The notes: generated by a model from the sequence alone, not told the origin. Numbered from the stretch's first letter, positions 49,291 to 58,855 are shown. The stretch is 64,000 nt of DNA from Comamonadaceae bacterium ALPHA2B (GCA_005503065.1 SCOE01000007.1:1-64000), one strand, 5' to 3'. Numbers and translations: made by a program.

Positions 49291-49414
49291 CGGGCAGCCG
49301 AACGCAGAGGGCGCAAAGATCTCGCAGAGGGCGCAGAAGAATCCATTCGAAACCCTTTCATGTCTCTTCTGCGTCCTCTGCGGAACCTCTGCGCCCTCTG
49401 CGTTCGGCTGCCCG
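49291..49414. repeat. 124-bp hairpin element with 25-bp perfect arms
   Basis: Outer arms 49291-49315 and 49390-49414 are exact reverse complements (start CGGGCAGCCGAACGCAG). Inner arms CGCAGAGGGCGCAGAAG (49323-49339) and CTTCTGCGTCCTCTGCG (49366-49382) pair with one wobble. Loop about 26 bases. Fills the gap between two same-strand acyl-CoA dehydrogenase genes. Resembles a REP/MITE-type unit built on CGCAGAGG-CGCAGA. Confidence 0.9.
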
Positions 49415-49426
49415 AATTGAAGAGCC

Positions 49427-50584
49427 TCACCTTGGCGCCCGCTTCGCGATGCCCATGGTCTTGGCCAGGATGCCCAGCATCACCTCGTCGGCGCCGCCGC
49501 CGATGGAGCCGAGGCGGCCGTCGCGGTACAGGCGCGAGACGCGGTTTTCCAGCGTGAAGCCCATGCCGCCCCAGAACTGCAGGCAGGTGTCGGCCACCTG
49601 GCGCGTGAGCCGGCCGGCCTTGAGCTTGGCCATGGAGGCGAGCTCCAGCACGTCCTGCCCCTCGAGGTACAGGTCGCAGGCGCGGTACGTCAGCGCGCGC
49701 AGGGCCTCCACCTCGGTCTTGAGCTCCGCCAGCTTGAACTGCACCCACTGCTGGTCGGCCAGCGTGGTGCCGAACATGCGGCGCTGCTGCGCCCACTCGA
49801 TGGTCTCGGCGATGCAGTCCTCCATCGGCACCAGGGCGCTCGCGGCGGCCCACAGGCGCTCCTCCTGGAACTGCTGCATCTGGTAGACGAAGCCCTGGCC
49901 TTCCTCGCCGATCAGAAAGCGCCGCGGCACGCGCACCTCGTCGAAGTGGATCAGGCCCGTGTCGCTGCTGTGCATGCCGATCTTGCGGATCTTCTTCGCC
50001 TTCTCGATGCCGGGCCGGTCCATCGGCACCATGACGAGCGACTTGTTGCGATGCACCGGCCCGTCGCTGGTGTTGACGAGCATGCACATCCAGTCGGCCT
50101 GGAGGCTGTTGGTGATCCACATCTTCTGGCCGCTGATGACGTACTCGTCGCCGTCCTGGCGCGCGTGGCTCTTCACGCCGGCCACGTCGCTGCCGGCACC
50201 GGGCTCGCTCACGCCGATGCAGCCCACCGTGTCGCCCGCGATGGCCGGCGCGAGGAATTCGCGCTTGAGCTCCTCGCTGCCGAAGCGTGCCAGCGCCGGC
50301 GTGCACATGTCGGTCTGCACGCCGATCGCCATCGGCACGCCGCCGCAGCGCACGTGGCCCAGCGCTTCGGCCATCGCCATCGCATACGAGTAGTCGAGCC
50401 CGCCGCCGCCGTAGGCCTCGGGCTTGTTCAGGCCCAGCAGGCCCAGCTCGCCCAGGCCCTTGAAGATCCGGTGCAGCGGCGCGATCTCGGCTTCCTCCCA
50501 TTCGTCCACGTACGGGTTGATGTGCGCGTCGATGTAGCGGCGCAGTGTCTTCTGGATCTCGAGGTGTTCGTGGGTGTAGTGCAT
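49427..50584 (-). CDS. Acyl-CoA dehydrogenase, isovaleryl/citronellyl type
   Basis: 385 residues. GCIGVSEPGAGSDVAGVKSH, SGQKMWITNSLQADWMCMLV, FWGGMGFTLENRVSRLYRDG. As in its neighbour the late position is IGGGADEVM, without the MCAD Glu, and QQFQEERLWAAASALV supplies the alternative helix-G Glu. AtuD-like citronellyl-CoA dehydrogenases share this arrangement. Together with carboxylase genes upstream it fits an Atu/Liu-type pathway; the exact substrate is not certain. Confidence 0.93.
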   Translation of the reverse strand: MHYTHEHLEIQKTLRRYIDAHINPYVDEWEEAEIAPLHRIFKGLGELGLLGLNKPEAYGGGGLDYSYAMAMAEALGHVRCGGVPMAIGVQTDMCTPALARFGSEELKREFLAPAIAGDTVGCIGVSEPGAGSDVAGVKSHARQDGDEYVISGQKMWITNSLQADWMCMLVNTSDGPVHRNKSLVMVPMDRPGIEKAKKIRKIGMHSSDTGLIHFDEVRVPRRFLIGEEGQGFVYQMQQFQEERLWAAASALVPMEDCIAETIEWAQQRRMFGTTLADQQWVQFKLAELKTEVEALRALTYRACDLYLEGQDVLELASMAKLKAGRLTRQVADTCLQFWGGMGFTLENRVSRLYRDGRLGSIGGGADEVMLGILAKTMGIAKRAPR

Positions 50585-50622
50585 GGGGGCCTTGGATGGG
50601 CTTCAAATACGGATGTCCGCCT

Positions 50623-51534
50623 TCATGGCGCGTCGAACACGCGCGGCGTCACCGCGCGGTGGAAACCGTCGAACGGCGCGACGGCCGGCCGCTGCTGCGC
50701 GGCCGCGTCGGGCACCTGCATGGGCCAGCCCATGCGCACCTGGGGGCGGGCGCCGTCCACGCGCAGCACGGTGCCGCTGATGAAGGCGGCCGCGGGGCCG
50801 AGCAGGAAGCAGATGGCGGCGGAGGTCTCGGCCTCGGTGCCGAAGCGGCCGGCCGGCACGGTGCGGCGCATGGCGCGCAGCATGTCGCCGGCCTCGGGCG
50901 GGTAGTGGTCCATGCCGCTGGAGGCGATGTAGCCCGGCGCCACGGCGTTCACGCGCACGCCGCTCACGGCCCACTCGGCGGCCGCGGTCTCGGTGAAGCT
51001 CACCATGCCGGCGCGCGCGGCGCCGCTGTGGCCCATGTTCGGCATCGAGCCCCACATGTCGGCCACGATGTTGACGATGGCGCCGCCGGCCGCCTTCATC
51101 GCCTGCAGGTAACACTCGCGCGCGAACAGGAAGCCGCCCGTGAGGTTGGTGTGGATCACCGCATCCCAGCCCTTGGCCGAGATGCTTTCCAGCGGCGCGA
51201 TGTACTGGCCGCCGGCGTTGTTGACCAGCGCGTCGATGCGCCCGTGCGCCGCCATCACCGCGGCCACCGTGGCCTTGACCGGGCCCTCCTGCCGGATGTC
51301 GCAGGCCTGCACCTCGGCCCGGCCGCCGCTCGCCGCGCAGTCGTGCGCGATCTCGGCCTGCACGGCCGCCAGCTTGTCGCGGTTGCGGCCCACCAGCACC
51401 ACGTGCGCCCCGAGCGCCGCCAGCTCGTGCGCCGTGCAGCGGCCGATGCCGGAGCCGCCGCCGGTGACGATGACCACCTGCCCCGCGAAGAGGCCGGGCG
51501 CGAACACGGAGCGGTACGAGGAGGGCGTGGTCAT
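50623..51534 (-). CDS. SDR family protein, PECR-like (2-enoyl-CoA reductase-like)
   Basis: 303 residues from MTTPSSYRSVFAPG. NADP-binding VTGGGSGIGRCTAHEL and NNAGGQYIAPLE. The usual YxxxK is replaced by HSGAARAGM (His for Tyr, Arg for Lys), as I recall in mammalian peroxisomal trans-2-enoyl-CoA reductase, whose flanking sequence is also similar (GAARAG...EWA). This suggests reduction of an enoyl-CoA double bond rather than ordinary alcohol dehydrogenation. Lies between carboxylase alpha and the dehydrogenases in one run. Confidence 0.9.
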   Translation of the reverse strand: MTTPSSYRSVFAPGLFAGQVVIVTGGGSGIGRCTAHELAALGAHVVLVGRNRDKLAAVQAEIAHDCAASGGRAEVQACDIRQEGPVKATVAAVMAAHGRIDALVNNAGGQYIAPLESISAKGWDAVIHTNLTGGFLFARECYLQAMKAAGGAIVNIVADMWGSMPNMGHSGAARAGMVSFTETAAAEWAVSGVRVNAVAPGYIASSGMDHYPPEAGDMLRAMRRTVPAGRFGTEAETSAAICFLLGPAAAFISGTVLRVDGARPQVRMGWPMQVPDAAAQQRPAVAPFDGFHRAVTPRVFDAP

Positions 51535-51543
51535 GCGTGATGT

Positions 51544-51610
51544 CTCAAGGAAAAAGTGGCTGCGGCGCCCGCTGGTCGGGCGCAAGCAGCTATCAATTCA
51601 ATAGCAATTC
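51544..51610 (-). repeat. Dispersed GATAGC repeat, copy R6
   Basis: Minus strand: TTGCTATTGAATTGATAGC hairpin, ATAGCTGC, 15 bases, GGGCGCC, then GCAGCCACTTTTTCCTTGAG, which matches the tail of copy R1 (GCAGCCC, TTTTTTCCTT). Between the carboxylase alpha and SDR genes. Confidence 0.8.
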
Positions 51611-51629
51611 GCATCCGTGCCCGTCCGGC

Positions 51630-53600
51630 TCAGCCTTCCTCGGCCGGCGCGTCGGCCACCTCCGCCAGCACCTGGCGCGCGGCGACCTGGTCGCCCACGC
51701 GCACCTGCAGCGCACGCAACCAGCCGGCCCGTGGAGCGCCGTGCAGATGTTCCATCTTCATCGCCTCCACGGTGATCAGGGCTTGCCCGGCCGCCACGGT
51801 GTCGCCCTCCGCCGCCAGCACCGCAACCACGCGGCCCGTGGTGCTGGCACGCAGCAGGCCATCGCCCACGGCCGTGCCGCTGGGCGCGGCGCTGCGGCGG
51901 CTGTGGTCCTCCACCCGCCACGCGCGGCCCCGGGCATGCAGCAGCAAGGCTTCGGTGCCGGGCTCGCGCGCGAAATGCACCGTTTCCTGCTGCGTCGCGC
52001 CGCCGGCCTCGTCCTCCCAGGCCAGGCGCAGTGCGTCGTCGTGGCTCGCCAGCAGGGCGATGCGCCAATGCCGGTCGCCGGCCTGCACACGCCAGCGCGC
52101 ATCGCGCTGGGGCGACAGCCGGGCCTCGTGGACCTGGCCATCGAGCTGGAATCGCAGCGGGCAAGCGAGCCCGTGCACGAGCGGGGAGGGCATGCCCCGC
52201 CCCGCGGCTTGCAGCGCGAGGGCCGCCAGAGCCACCGCGTCGGCGTCATCCTCCGGCGCCAGCAGGGCGTCGAGGTGCTCGGCCACGAAGGCGGTGGTGG
52301 CCTTGCCGCGCACGAAGGCCGGCTGCACGAGGCAGCGCTCCAGGAAGTGCTGGTTGGTGTGGATGCCCAGCGCCTGCGTCTCCTGCAGCCCGCGCAGCAG
52401 GCGTCGCCGGGCGTCTTCGCGCGTGGCGCCATGCGCGATGAGCTTGGCGACCATGGGGTCGTAGTAGGGCGGCACCGCGATGCCCGGGCGCAGCGCATGC
52501 TCGGTCCGCAGCCCGCGCGCGGTTCGCCATTGCACCAACGTGCCGCTGTCGGGCACGAAGCCCGCGGCCGGGTCTTCGGCGCACAGGCGCACCTCGATCG
52601 CGTGGCCCTCGAAACGCACCGCGTCCTGCGCCAGTGGCAGCCGCTCGCCGGCGGCGATGCGCAACTGAAGCGCCACCAGGTCGAGCCCGGTGATCGCCTC
52701 CGTCACCGGGTGCTCGACCTGCAGCCGCGTGTTCATCTCCATGAAGTAGTAGCGGCCCTCGGCGTCGAGCAAGAACTCCAGCGTGCCCGCGCCCACGTAG
52801 CCGATGGCGCGGGCGGCGGCCACGGCGGCGGCGCCCATGCTTTCGCGCAATGCGGCGTCCACCGCGGGCGAGGGCGCTTCCTCGATCACCTTCTGGTGCC
52901 TGCGCTGCACCGAGCAGTCACGCTCGCCGAGGTGGATGACGTGGCCGTGGCGGTCGGCCAGCACCTGGATCTCGATGTGGCGCGGCGCGGCCAGCGCGCG
53001 CTCGAGGATCACACTGCCGTTGCCGAAGGCGTGTTGCGCCTCCGAACGCGCACTGGCCAGCAGCGCCGCGAAGTCTTGCGCCGCATCGACGCGCCGCATG
53101 CCGCGGCCGCCGCCACCCGCCGTGGCCTTGATCATCACGGGCCAGCCGATGCGCGCGGCCTCGGCCGCCAGCCGGGCGTCGCCCTGGTCCTCGCCCTCGT
53201 AGCCCGGGATGCAGGGCACGCCCGCGGCCTGCATGCGTCGCTTGGCGCCCGCCTTGTCGCCCATCGCGCGGATGGCCTCGGGCGAGGGGCCGACGAAGAC
53301 CAGGCCGGCCGCGGCGCAGGCGGCGGCGAAGTCGGCGTTCTCGGCCAGGAAGCCGTAGCCCGGGTGCACGGCCCGGGCGCCGCTGGCCAGCGCGGCGTCG
53401 ACGATGGCGTCGATGCGCAGGTAGCTCTGCCCGGGCAGCGGGCCGCCGATGCGCACCGCCGCATCGGCCTGGCGCACGTGCTCGGCGTCGGCATCGGCGT
53501 CGGAGTACACGGCCACGGTGCGCAGGCCCAGCGTCCTGGCCGAACGCATGATGCGCAGCGCGACCTCGCCGCGGTTGGCGATCAGGACCGCGTCAAACAT
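51630..53600 (-). CDS. Acyl-CoA carboxylase biotin carboxylase/BCCP subunit (MccA/AtuF-like)
   Basis: 656 residues. Biotin carboxylase: IANRGEVALRIMRSARTLGL, HPGYGFLAENADFA, ATP-grasp IKATAGGGGRGMRRV, ERDCSVQRRHQKVIEEAPSP and MNTRLQVEHPVTE; C-terminal biotinyl domain with EAMKMEH (Lys615). The layout and length fit 3-methylcrotonyl- or geranyl-CoA carboxylase alpha. It carboxylates biotin with ATP and bicarbonate, passing CO2 to the beta subunit encoded upstream. Which acyl-CoA is used needs the beta-subunit pocket residues. Confidence 0.95.
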   Translation of the reverse strand: MFDAVLIANRGEVALRIMRSARTLGLRTVAVYSDADADAEHVRQADAAVRIGGPLPGQSYLRIDAIVDAALASGARAVHPGYGFLAENADFAAACAAAGLVFVGPSPEAIRAMGDKAGAKRRMQAAGVPCIPGYEGEDQGDARLAAEAARIGWPVMIKATAGGGGRGMRRVDAAQDFAALLASARSEAQHAFGNGSVILERALAAPRHIEIQVLADRHGHVIHLGERDCSVQRRHQKVIEEAPSPAVDAALRESMGAAAVAAARAIGYVGAGTLEFLLDAEGRYYFMEMNTRLQVEHPVTEAITGLDLVALQLRIAAGERLPLAQDAVRFEGHAIEVRLCAEDPAAGFVPDSGTLVQWRTARGLRTEHALRPGIAVPPYYDPMVAKLIAHGATREDARRRLLRGLQETQALGIHTNQHFLERCLVQPAFVRGKATTAFVAEHLDALLAPEDDADAVALAALALQAAGRGMPSPLVHGLACPLRFQLDGQVHEARLSPQRDARWRVQAGDRHWRIALLASHDDALRLAWEDEAGGATQQETVHFAREPGTEALLLHARGRAWRVEDHSRRSAAPSGTAVGDGLLRASTTGRVVAVLAAEGDTVAAGQALITVEAMKMEHLHGAPRAGWLRALQVRVGDQVAARQVLAEVADAPAEEG

Positions 53601-53657
53601 GGCTTGCCTGCATTCCTTTCCAGCGGGAGAAGAAGCCGCATCCGGGAAGGCCGACGC

Positions 53658-55277
53658 TCATGGCCTGGCCACCCCGAACTGCATCGCCCGCGGCCGGTGC
53701 GCCTCGGCGGCGCGGCAGATGGCCAGGGTCTCGATCAGTACCGCGCGCGTGTCCCGCGGGTCGATCACGCCGTCGTCCAGCAGCAGCGCGCTGGTGGTGA
53801 ACACGCTGGTCTGGCGCTCGAAGCGCTCCATCACCTGGGCGCGCATGGCGTCGATCTTCTTTGGGTCGACCGCGCCGCGCCGCGCCATGCCGGCCTCCAT
53901 CACGGTGGCCATGGTGCCGGCCGCCTGCTCGCCGCCCATGACGGCGGTGCGCGCGTTGGGCCATGAGAAGCAGAAGCGCGGTGCGAAGCCCCGCCCGCAC
54001 ATGCCGTAGTTGCCGGCGCCGAAGGAGGCACCGCAGTGCAGCGTGATCTGCGGCACCGTCGCGTTGGTCACGGCCTGGATCATCTTGCTGCCGTGCTTGA
54101 TGATGCCGCCCTGCTCGTGGGCCTTGCCCACCATGTAGCCGGTGATGTTCTGCAGGTAGACGATGGGCGTGCCGCTCTGGCAGCAGGCCTGGATGAAGTG
54201 CGTGGCCTTGTTGGCGCCGTCGCTGTCGATGGGGCCGTTGTTGGTGATGATGCCCACCGCATGGCCGCCGATGCGGGCATGGCCGCACACGGTGGCGGCG
54301 CCGTAGTCCGGGCTGAAGTCGAGAAAGCGCGAGCCGTCGACGATGCGTGCGACCGGCTCGCGCATGTCGACCGGCCGGCGCGGGTCGGCCGGCATCACCC
54401 CCAACAGCTCCTCGGCGTCGTGGCGGGGCGGCTCCACGCCGGCAGCCGGCGGCAGCACGCGCGGCCAGTCCATGGCGCCGACGATGGCGCGCGCGATGCC
54501 GATGGCCTCGCGGTCGTCCGCGGCCAGGTGGTCGCCCAGGCCGGAGACGTGCGTGTGCATCTCGGCGCCGCCCAGCTCCTCTTCGGTCGCGATCTCGCCC
54601 GTCGCGGCCTTGAGCAGGGGCGGTCCGGCCAGGAAGGCGCGCGTGCGGCCCTTCACCATCACGATGTGGTCCGACAGCCCGGTCTGGTAGGCGCCGCCGG
54701 CGGTGGACGAGCCGTGCGTCACCGTCACCACCGGCAGCCCCGCGGCGGACAGCCGCGCGAGGTTGGCGAAGATCTGCCCGCCGCGCACGAAGTCCTGCAC
54801 GCGGTACTGCATCAGGTTGGCGCCGGCGCTTTCCACCAGTTGCACGTAGGGCAGGCGGTTCTGCAGCGCGAGCTCCTGCACGCGCAGCTGCTTGTCCAGC
54901 CCCATCGGCTGCAGCGCGCCGGCGTCGATGCCCGAGTCGGACGCGATCACCATGCAGCGCACGCCCTCGACGACGCCGATGCCGGCGATCAGCCCGCCGC
55001 CGGGCACGCTCTTCGCCGCGTCGGGCGTGTCGTGGCCGAGGCCCGCGAGCGTGGCCAGCGGCAGGAAGGGCGCGCCGGCGTCGAGCAGGAGAGCCAATCG
55101 CTCGCGCGGCAGCAGCTGGCCGCGCTGCGCGAAGCGGGCGGCGCTGGCCTGCGATGCGGCTGCGGCGCGCGCCTCGTGCGCACGCACCTGGCCGAGCAGG
55201 TCCAGCATCGCCTGCCGGTTGGCGGCGAAGTCCTCGCCCGAGGTGGCAAGGCGTGATTCGATGACGGGAGCGGGCAT
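53658..55277 (-). CDS. Acyl-CoA carboxylase carboxyltransferase subunit (MccB/AtuC-like)
   Basis: 539 residues. Carboxyltransferase N- and C-halves: [110 protein letters not shown]. Fits methylcrotonyl-CoA (leucine/isovalerate) or geranyl-CoA (terpene) carboxylase beta. First gene of the run that continues with alpha, PECR-like reductase and two isovaleryl-type dehydrogenases; no 3-methylglutaconyl-CoA hydratase or HMG-CoA lyase gene adjoins. Confidence 0.94.
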   Translation of the reverse strand: MPAPVIESRLATSGEDFAANRQAMLDLLGQVRAHEARAAAASQASAARFAQRGQLLPRERLALLLDAGAPFLPLATLAGLGHDTPDAAKSVPGGGLIAGIGVVEGVRCMVIASDSGIDAGALQPMGLDKQLRVQELALQNRLPYVQLVESAGANLMQYRVQDFVRGGQIFANLARLSAAGLPVVTVTHGSSTAGGAYQTGLSDHIVMVKGRTRAFLAGPPLLKAATGEIATEEELGGAEMHTHVSGLGDHLAADDREAIGIARAIVGAMDWPRVLPPAAGVEPPRHDAEELLGVMPADPRRPVDMREPVARIVDGSRFLDFSPDYGAATVCGHARIGGHAVGIITNNGPIDSDGANKATHFIQACCQSGTPIVYLQNITGYMVGKAHEQGGIIKHGSKMIQAVTNATVPQITLHCGASFGAGNYGMCGRGFAPRFCFSWPNARTAVMGGEQAAGTMATVMEAGMARRGAVDPKKIDAMRAQVMERFERQTSVFTTSALLLDDGVIDPRDTRAVLIETLAICRAAEAHRPRAMQFGVARP

Positions 55278-55399
55278 GTGCCGACGAATTTAGGGGGCGG
55301 CTTCGCGGCGGGCTTGCGCCAACCTGCTGGGTGCACGCGGGGCGTGGCTACCATCGGCGTTTCGTCCATCCCTCCCATTCACGCAGCGAGCCCGCCACC

Positions 55400-56605
55400 A
55401 TGACCCGCCTCGGCACCCCCCTGTCTCCCAACGCCACCCGTGTGATGCTCCTGGGCTCCGGCGAGCTCGGCAAGGAGGTGCTGATCGCGCTGCAGCGCCT
55501 GGGCGTGGAGACCATCGCCGTCGACCGCTACGAGAATGCGCCCGGCCAGCAGGTGGCGCACCATGCGCGCACCATCACCATGAGCGACCCGGCCCAGCTT
55601 CGCGCGCTGATCGAGGCCGAGAAGCCCGACCTGGTGGTGCCCGAGATAGAGGCCATCGCGACGCCCCTGCTCGAGGAGCTGGAGGCCGCGGGCGTGGTGC
55701 GTGTCATCCCCACCGCCCGCGCCGCGCGCCTGACCATGGACCGGGAGGGCATCCGCCGCCTGGCCGCGGAGACGCTGGGCCTGCCGACCAGCCCCTACAG
55801 GTTCTGCGACTCGCTGGACGAGCTGCAGGCTGCGATCGATGCGGGCATCGGCTATCCCTGCATCGTCAAGCCGGTGATGAGCAGCTCCGGCAAGGGCCAG
55901 AGCAAGATCGACGGCCCGGCCGACGTGAAGAAGGCCTGGGACTACGCCATGGCCGGCGGCCGCGTGAGCCACGGCCGCGTGATCGTCGAGGGCTTCATCG
56001 ACTTCGACTACGAGATCACCTTGCTGACCGTCCGCGCACGCGCGGCGGATGGCAGCATCCAGACCCAGTTCTGCCAGCCCGTGGGCCACATCCAGGTCAG
56101 CGGCGACTACGTCGAGAGCTGGCAGCCGCACCCCATGCACCCGGCGGCGCTGGAAAAGGCACAGGACATCGCGCGCAAGGTGACCGCTGACCTGGGCGGC
56201 CAGGGCCTCTTCGGCGTCGAGCTCTTCGTCAAGGGCGAGCAGGTGTGGTTCAGCGAGGTGAGCCCGCGCCCGCACGACACCGGCCTGGTGACGCTCGCCA
56301 CGCAGTGGCAGAGCGAGTTCGAGCTGCACGCCCGCGCCATCCTCGGCCTGCCGGTGGACACCACGCTCAAGAGCGCGGGCGCCAGCGCGGTGATCTACGG
56401 CGGCGCCGACGCGGTGGGCATCGTCTTCGACGGCGTGGACGAGGCGCTGGCCGTGCCCGGCACCGACCTGCGCCTGTTCGGCAAGCCCGAGAGTTTCGTC
56501 AAGCGCCGCATGGGCGTGGCGCTGGCGCACGCCGACGACGTGGAGACCGCACGCCGCCGCGCCAAGGAGGCGGCCTCGCGCGTCAGGCCGCGCCGGGTCG
56601 ACTGA
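55400..56605 (+). CDS. purT: Formate-dependent phosphoribosylglycinamide formyltransferase PurT
   Basis: 401 residues from [17 protein letters not shown]; upstream in-frame codons are not conserved-looking. ATP-grasp fold: [90 protein letters not shown]. It makes formyl-GAR from GAR, formate and ATP in purine synthesis. Single gene divergent from the carboxylase run. Confidence 0.97.
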   Translation: MTRLGTPLSPNATRVMLLGSGELGKEVLIALQRLGVETIAVDRYENAPGQQVAHHARTITMSDPAQLRALIEAEKPDLVVPEIEAIATPLLEELEAAGVVRVIPTARAARLTMDREGIRRLAAETLGLPTSPYRFCDSLDELQAAIDAGIGYPCIVKPVMSSSGKGQSKIDGPADVKKAWDYAMAGGRVSHGRVIVEGFIDFDYEITLLTVRARAADGSIQTQFCQPVGHIQVSGDYVESWQPHPMHPAALEKAQDIARKVTADLGGQGLFGVELFVKGEQVWFSEVSPRPHDTGLVTLATQWQSEFELHARAILGLPVDTTLKSAGASAVIYGGADAVGIVFDGVDEALAVPGTDLRLFGKPESFVKRRMGVALAHADDVETARRRAKEAASRVRPRRVD

Positions 56606-56653
56606 GCGGGAGCGGGCGCAGCCGGCAACGGCCAGGAGGGGCCGCTGGGCACG

Positions 56654-57634
56654 CTATTGCACAGGCGCAATCTTGCGTGCCTTCACCACGTCGCCCCACA
56701 ACTTCAACTCCGTCGCCGTGAGTGCGCGCAGGGCCTCCGCCGTGCTGCCCACCGGCAGCGCCGACACCGCCGCCAGCCGGCTCCTGACCTCGGGTGTCGA
56801 GGCCACCTTCTGCCAGGCGCTGGTGAGGGCGTCGAGCACCTCCTGGGGCGTTCCTGCCGGCGCCCATACCCCACACCACGCGTCGATCACGTAACCGGGG
56901 ACGGTCTCGCCGACCGCCGGCAGGTCGGGCAGGGCGGCCGCGCGTTGCGCCCCCGTCTGCGCCAGGGGCCGGACCTTGCCGCTGGCCACCAGCGAGGGCA
57001 CCTGGGCGGCCGGGCTCATGGACAGCTGCACCACGTTCGACAGCAGGTCCGCGCTGAAGTTGCCGGCGTAGTTGACGGCCAGCACTTCGGCGCCGGTCTG
57101 CAGAGCCAGCAACTGCGAGCCCAGGTAGGCCGCCGATGCGAAGCCCGTGACGCCCATGGCGAGCTTTCCTGGATTGGCCTTGGCGTAGGCGACGAACTCG
57201 GGAAAAGTCGCGACCGGTACCTGCGTGTTGACCATCCACACGAAGGGCGAAGCGGCGAAGCGCGAGACCGGCGCGAAGTCCTTGAGCGGGTCGTAGCGCA
57301 GGTTGGCGACGACATGCGGATTCATCGTCATCGTCTGGTTGAAGGTGAAGAGCAGTGTGTGCCCGTCGGGCTTGGCGCGCGCTGCCCGCTGCACGCCGAT
57401 GACGCCGCTGGCACCGACCACGTTCTCCACGACGACGGGCTGGCCCAGCACCTCCGACAGCCGCTGGGCGCCGATGCGGCCGACGATGTCGACCCCTGTG
57501 CCGGCCCCCGCGGGAAGCACCAGGTTGATCGGCCGGGAAGGGAAGCCGCCCTGCGCCGCGGCGGGCAAGGTCAGGGCCCAGGCCCACAGAGCCGCCCCCA
57601 GGAAGAACACGCTTCGGCCGTTGGTCTTGCGCAT
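56654..57634 (-). CDS. Bug/TTT-family periplasmic solute receptor
   Basis: 326 residues from MRKTNGRSVFF (an ATG five codons upstream is an alternative). Signal peptide ending LPAAAQ. Bug marks: PINLVLPAGAGTGVDIVGRI (with Ala-Gly in place of the usual Pro-Pro-Gly-Gly), VVENVVGASGVIGVQRAARA, VNYAGNFSADLLSNVVQLSM and the late LTATELKLWGDVVKARKIA. Orphan receptor next to an aromatic catabolic operon on the same strand; probably binds an aromatic or aliphatic acid. Confidence 0.88.
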   Translation of the reverse strand: MRKTNGRSVFFLGAALWAWALTLPAAAQGGFPSRPINLVLPAGAGTGVDIVGRIGAQRLSEVLGQPVVVENVVGASGVIGVQRAARAKPDGHTLLFTFNQTMTMNPHVVANLRYDPLKDFAPVSRFAASPFVWMVNTQVPVATFPEFVAYAKANPGKLAMGVTGFASAAYLGSQLLALQTGAEVLAVNYAGNFSADLLSNVVQLSMSPAAQVPSLVASGKVRPLAQTGAQRAAALPDLPAVGETVPGYVIDAWCGVWAPAGTPQEVLDALTSAWQKVASTPEVRSRLAAVSALPVGSTAEALRALTATELKLWGDVVKARKIAPVQ

Positions 57635-57680
57635 GGTCACCCCTGTCATGTGTGCACGTGTGTGGCGGTGTGGTGGCCGT

Positions 57681-58070
57681 TCACGCCGCCGGCAGCGCCG
57701 TGGCCTGCCAGTGAAGCAGCTGCAGCGCCGTTTCCGATTCGACCCAGACGGTCACGAAGGCATTGCGCATGACCTTCGTCTCGCCGCCGACGTCGAGGGT
57801 GGTCCGCGTCGTCCCGCTCAGGACGATGGTCGGGCCGGCCGTGCGGACGCGTTGTTCCGTCCGGACGGCCTCGACGAAGCGGTAGCGGCCTGCCGCGATG
57901 GACGACAGGAAGGCCGCCTTGTCGTCGGTCTTGCCGTTGGCGTGGGTGTGGACATAGTCCGACGTCAGCATGTGCTCGAGCGCGGCGGTGTCCTGCGCAT
58001 ACAGCGCCTGGTAGCGCGCCTCGTCCGCCGCGAGGACTGTCGTCGCCTGGTCGTCCGGTGCGTGCGTCAT
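57681..58070 (-). CDS. NTF2-like (SnoaL-type) protein
   Basis: 129 residues with the cone-like NTF2 pattern: VLAADEARYQALYAQDTAAL, YVHTHANGKTDDKAAFLSSI and a late TVWVESETALQLLHWQATAL. Members bind small ligands or act as lyases/dehydratases; the His in YVHTHANG is common in the DUF4440 subset. Overlaps the FAH-family gene by 4 bases, so it belongs to the catabolic operon and is its last gene. Confidence 0.83.
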   Translation of the reverse strand: MTHAPDDQATTVLAADEARYQALYAQDTAALEHMLTSDYVHTHANGKTDDKAAFLSSIAAGRYRFVEAVRTEQRVRTAGPTIVLSGTTRTTLDVGGETKVMRNAFVTVWVESETALQLLHWQATALPAA

Positions 58071-58855
58071 GCGTCTGCCTCCTGCGCGACCACGGGGTTG
58101 GCGAGCGTGCCGATGCCGTCGATCTCCACCTCGAAGATGTCGCCGGGCCGCAGCGGGCCCACGCCGCCCGGCGTGCCGGTCATGATCAGGTCGCCTGGCA
58201 TCAGGGTGATGGACCGGCTCAGGTAAGCGACCAGGGCATCCACGCCGAAGAGCAGGTCCGAGGTGTCGCAATCCTGGACCACCGCGCCATTGAGCCTGCC
58301 GCGCAGCCGCAGGGCCGAAGGGTCGACCGAGGTCTCGATGAACGGCCCCACCGGCGCGAAGCTGTCGAAAGCCTTGCCCACCGTCATCAGGCCCATGGCC
58401 ATTTCCTGGCGCTGGATCGTGCGCTCGCTGACGTCGTTGCCGCAGGTGTAGCCCAGCACGTGGTCCAGCGCGTGCTCGAGCGGGACGTGCCGGGCGCGGC
58501 GGCCGACCACCGCGACGAGTTCCGCCTCGTAGTGGACCACCGTGCTTTCGCGCGGATAGACGATGGGCCTGCCCGGCGCGAGCAGGCTGGTGTCCGGCTT
58601 CATGAACACGGACGGGATCTCCGGCAGAGTGCGACCCGTCTCGAGGATGTGGGCACGGTAGTTCAAACCGATGCCGAAGATGCGCGGCCGTTCCACCGAC
58701 GGCACCAGGAGCGTCAGGCTGCCCAGCGGCCAGCGCTCGTCGCCGAGCGTCATGTCCCCCTCGAAGGGCGAGCCCTGCAGGGCCCGCACGGTCCGTGCGT
58801 CCTCGAGCACGCCGAAGCGCGCGCGCCCTTCATGCACGAATTTGCAGATCTTCAT
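58067..58855 (-). CDS. Fumarylacetoacetate hydrolase family protein
   Basis: 262 residues. FAH domain: FGIGLNYRAHILETGRTLPE, VHYEAELVAVVGRRARHV (Glu-x-Glu metal ligands), CGNDVSERTIQRQEM, and LMPGDLIMTGTPGGVGPLRPGD. Hydrolyses C-C bonds or decarboxylates/hydrates 2-oxo acids in aromatic meta- or homogentisate-type routes. Its company (flavin hydroxylase, extradiol-type VOC dioxygenase) favours processing of a ring-cleavage product. 4-base overlaps on both sides. Confidence 0.92.
   Translation of the reverse strand: MKICKFVHEGRARFGVLEDARTVRALQGSPFEGDMTLGDERWPLGSLTLLVPSVERPRIFGIGLNYRAHILETGRTLPEIPSVFMKPDTSLLAPGRPIVYPRESTVVHYEAELVAVVGRRARHVPLEHALDHVLGYTCGNDVSERTIQRQEMAMGLMTVGKAFDSFAPVGPFIETSVDPSALRLRGRLNGAVVQDCDTSDLLFGVDALVAYLSRSITLMPGDLIMTGTPGGVGPLRPGDIFEVEIDGIGTLANPVVAQEADA

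Noticed and set aside
55341-55399. TACCAT at 55349 as a purT -10 box
   Set aside because: No -35 at 16-18 bases; support too weak to list.
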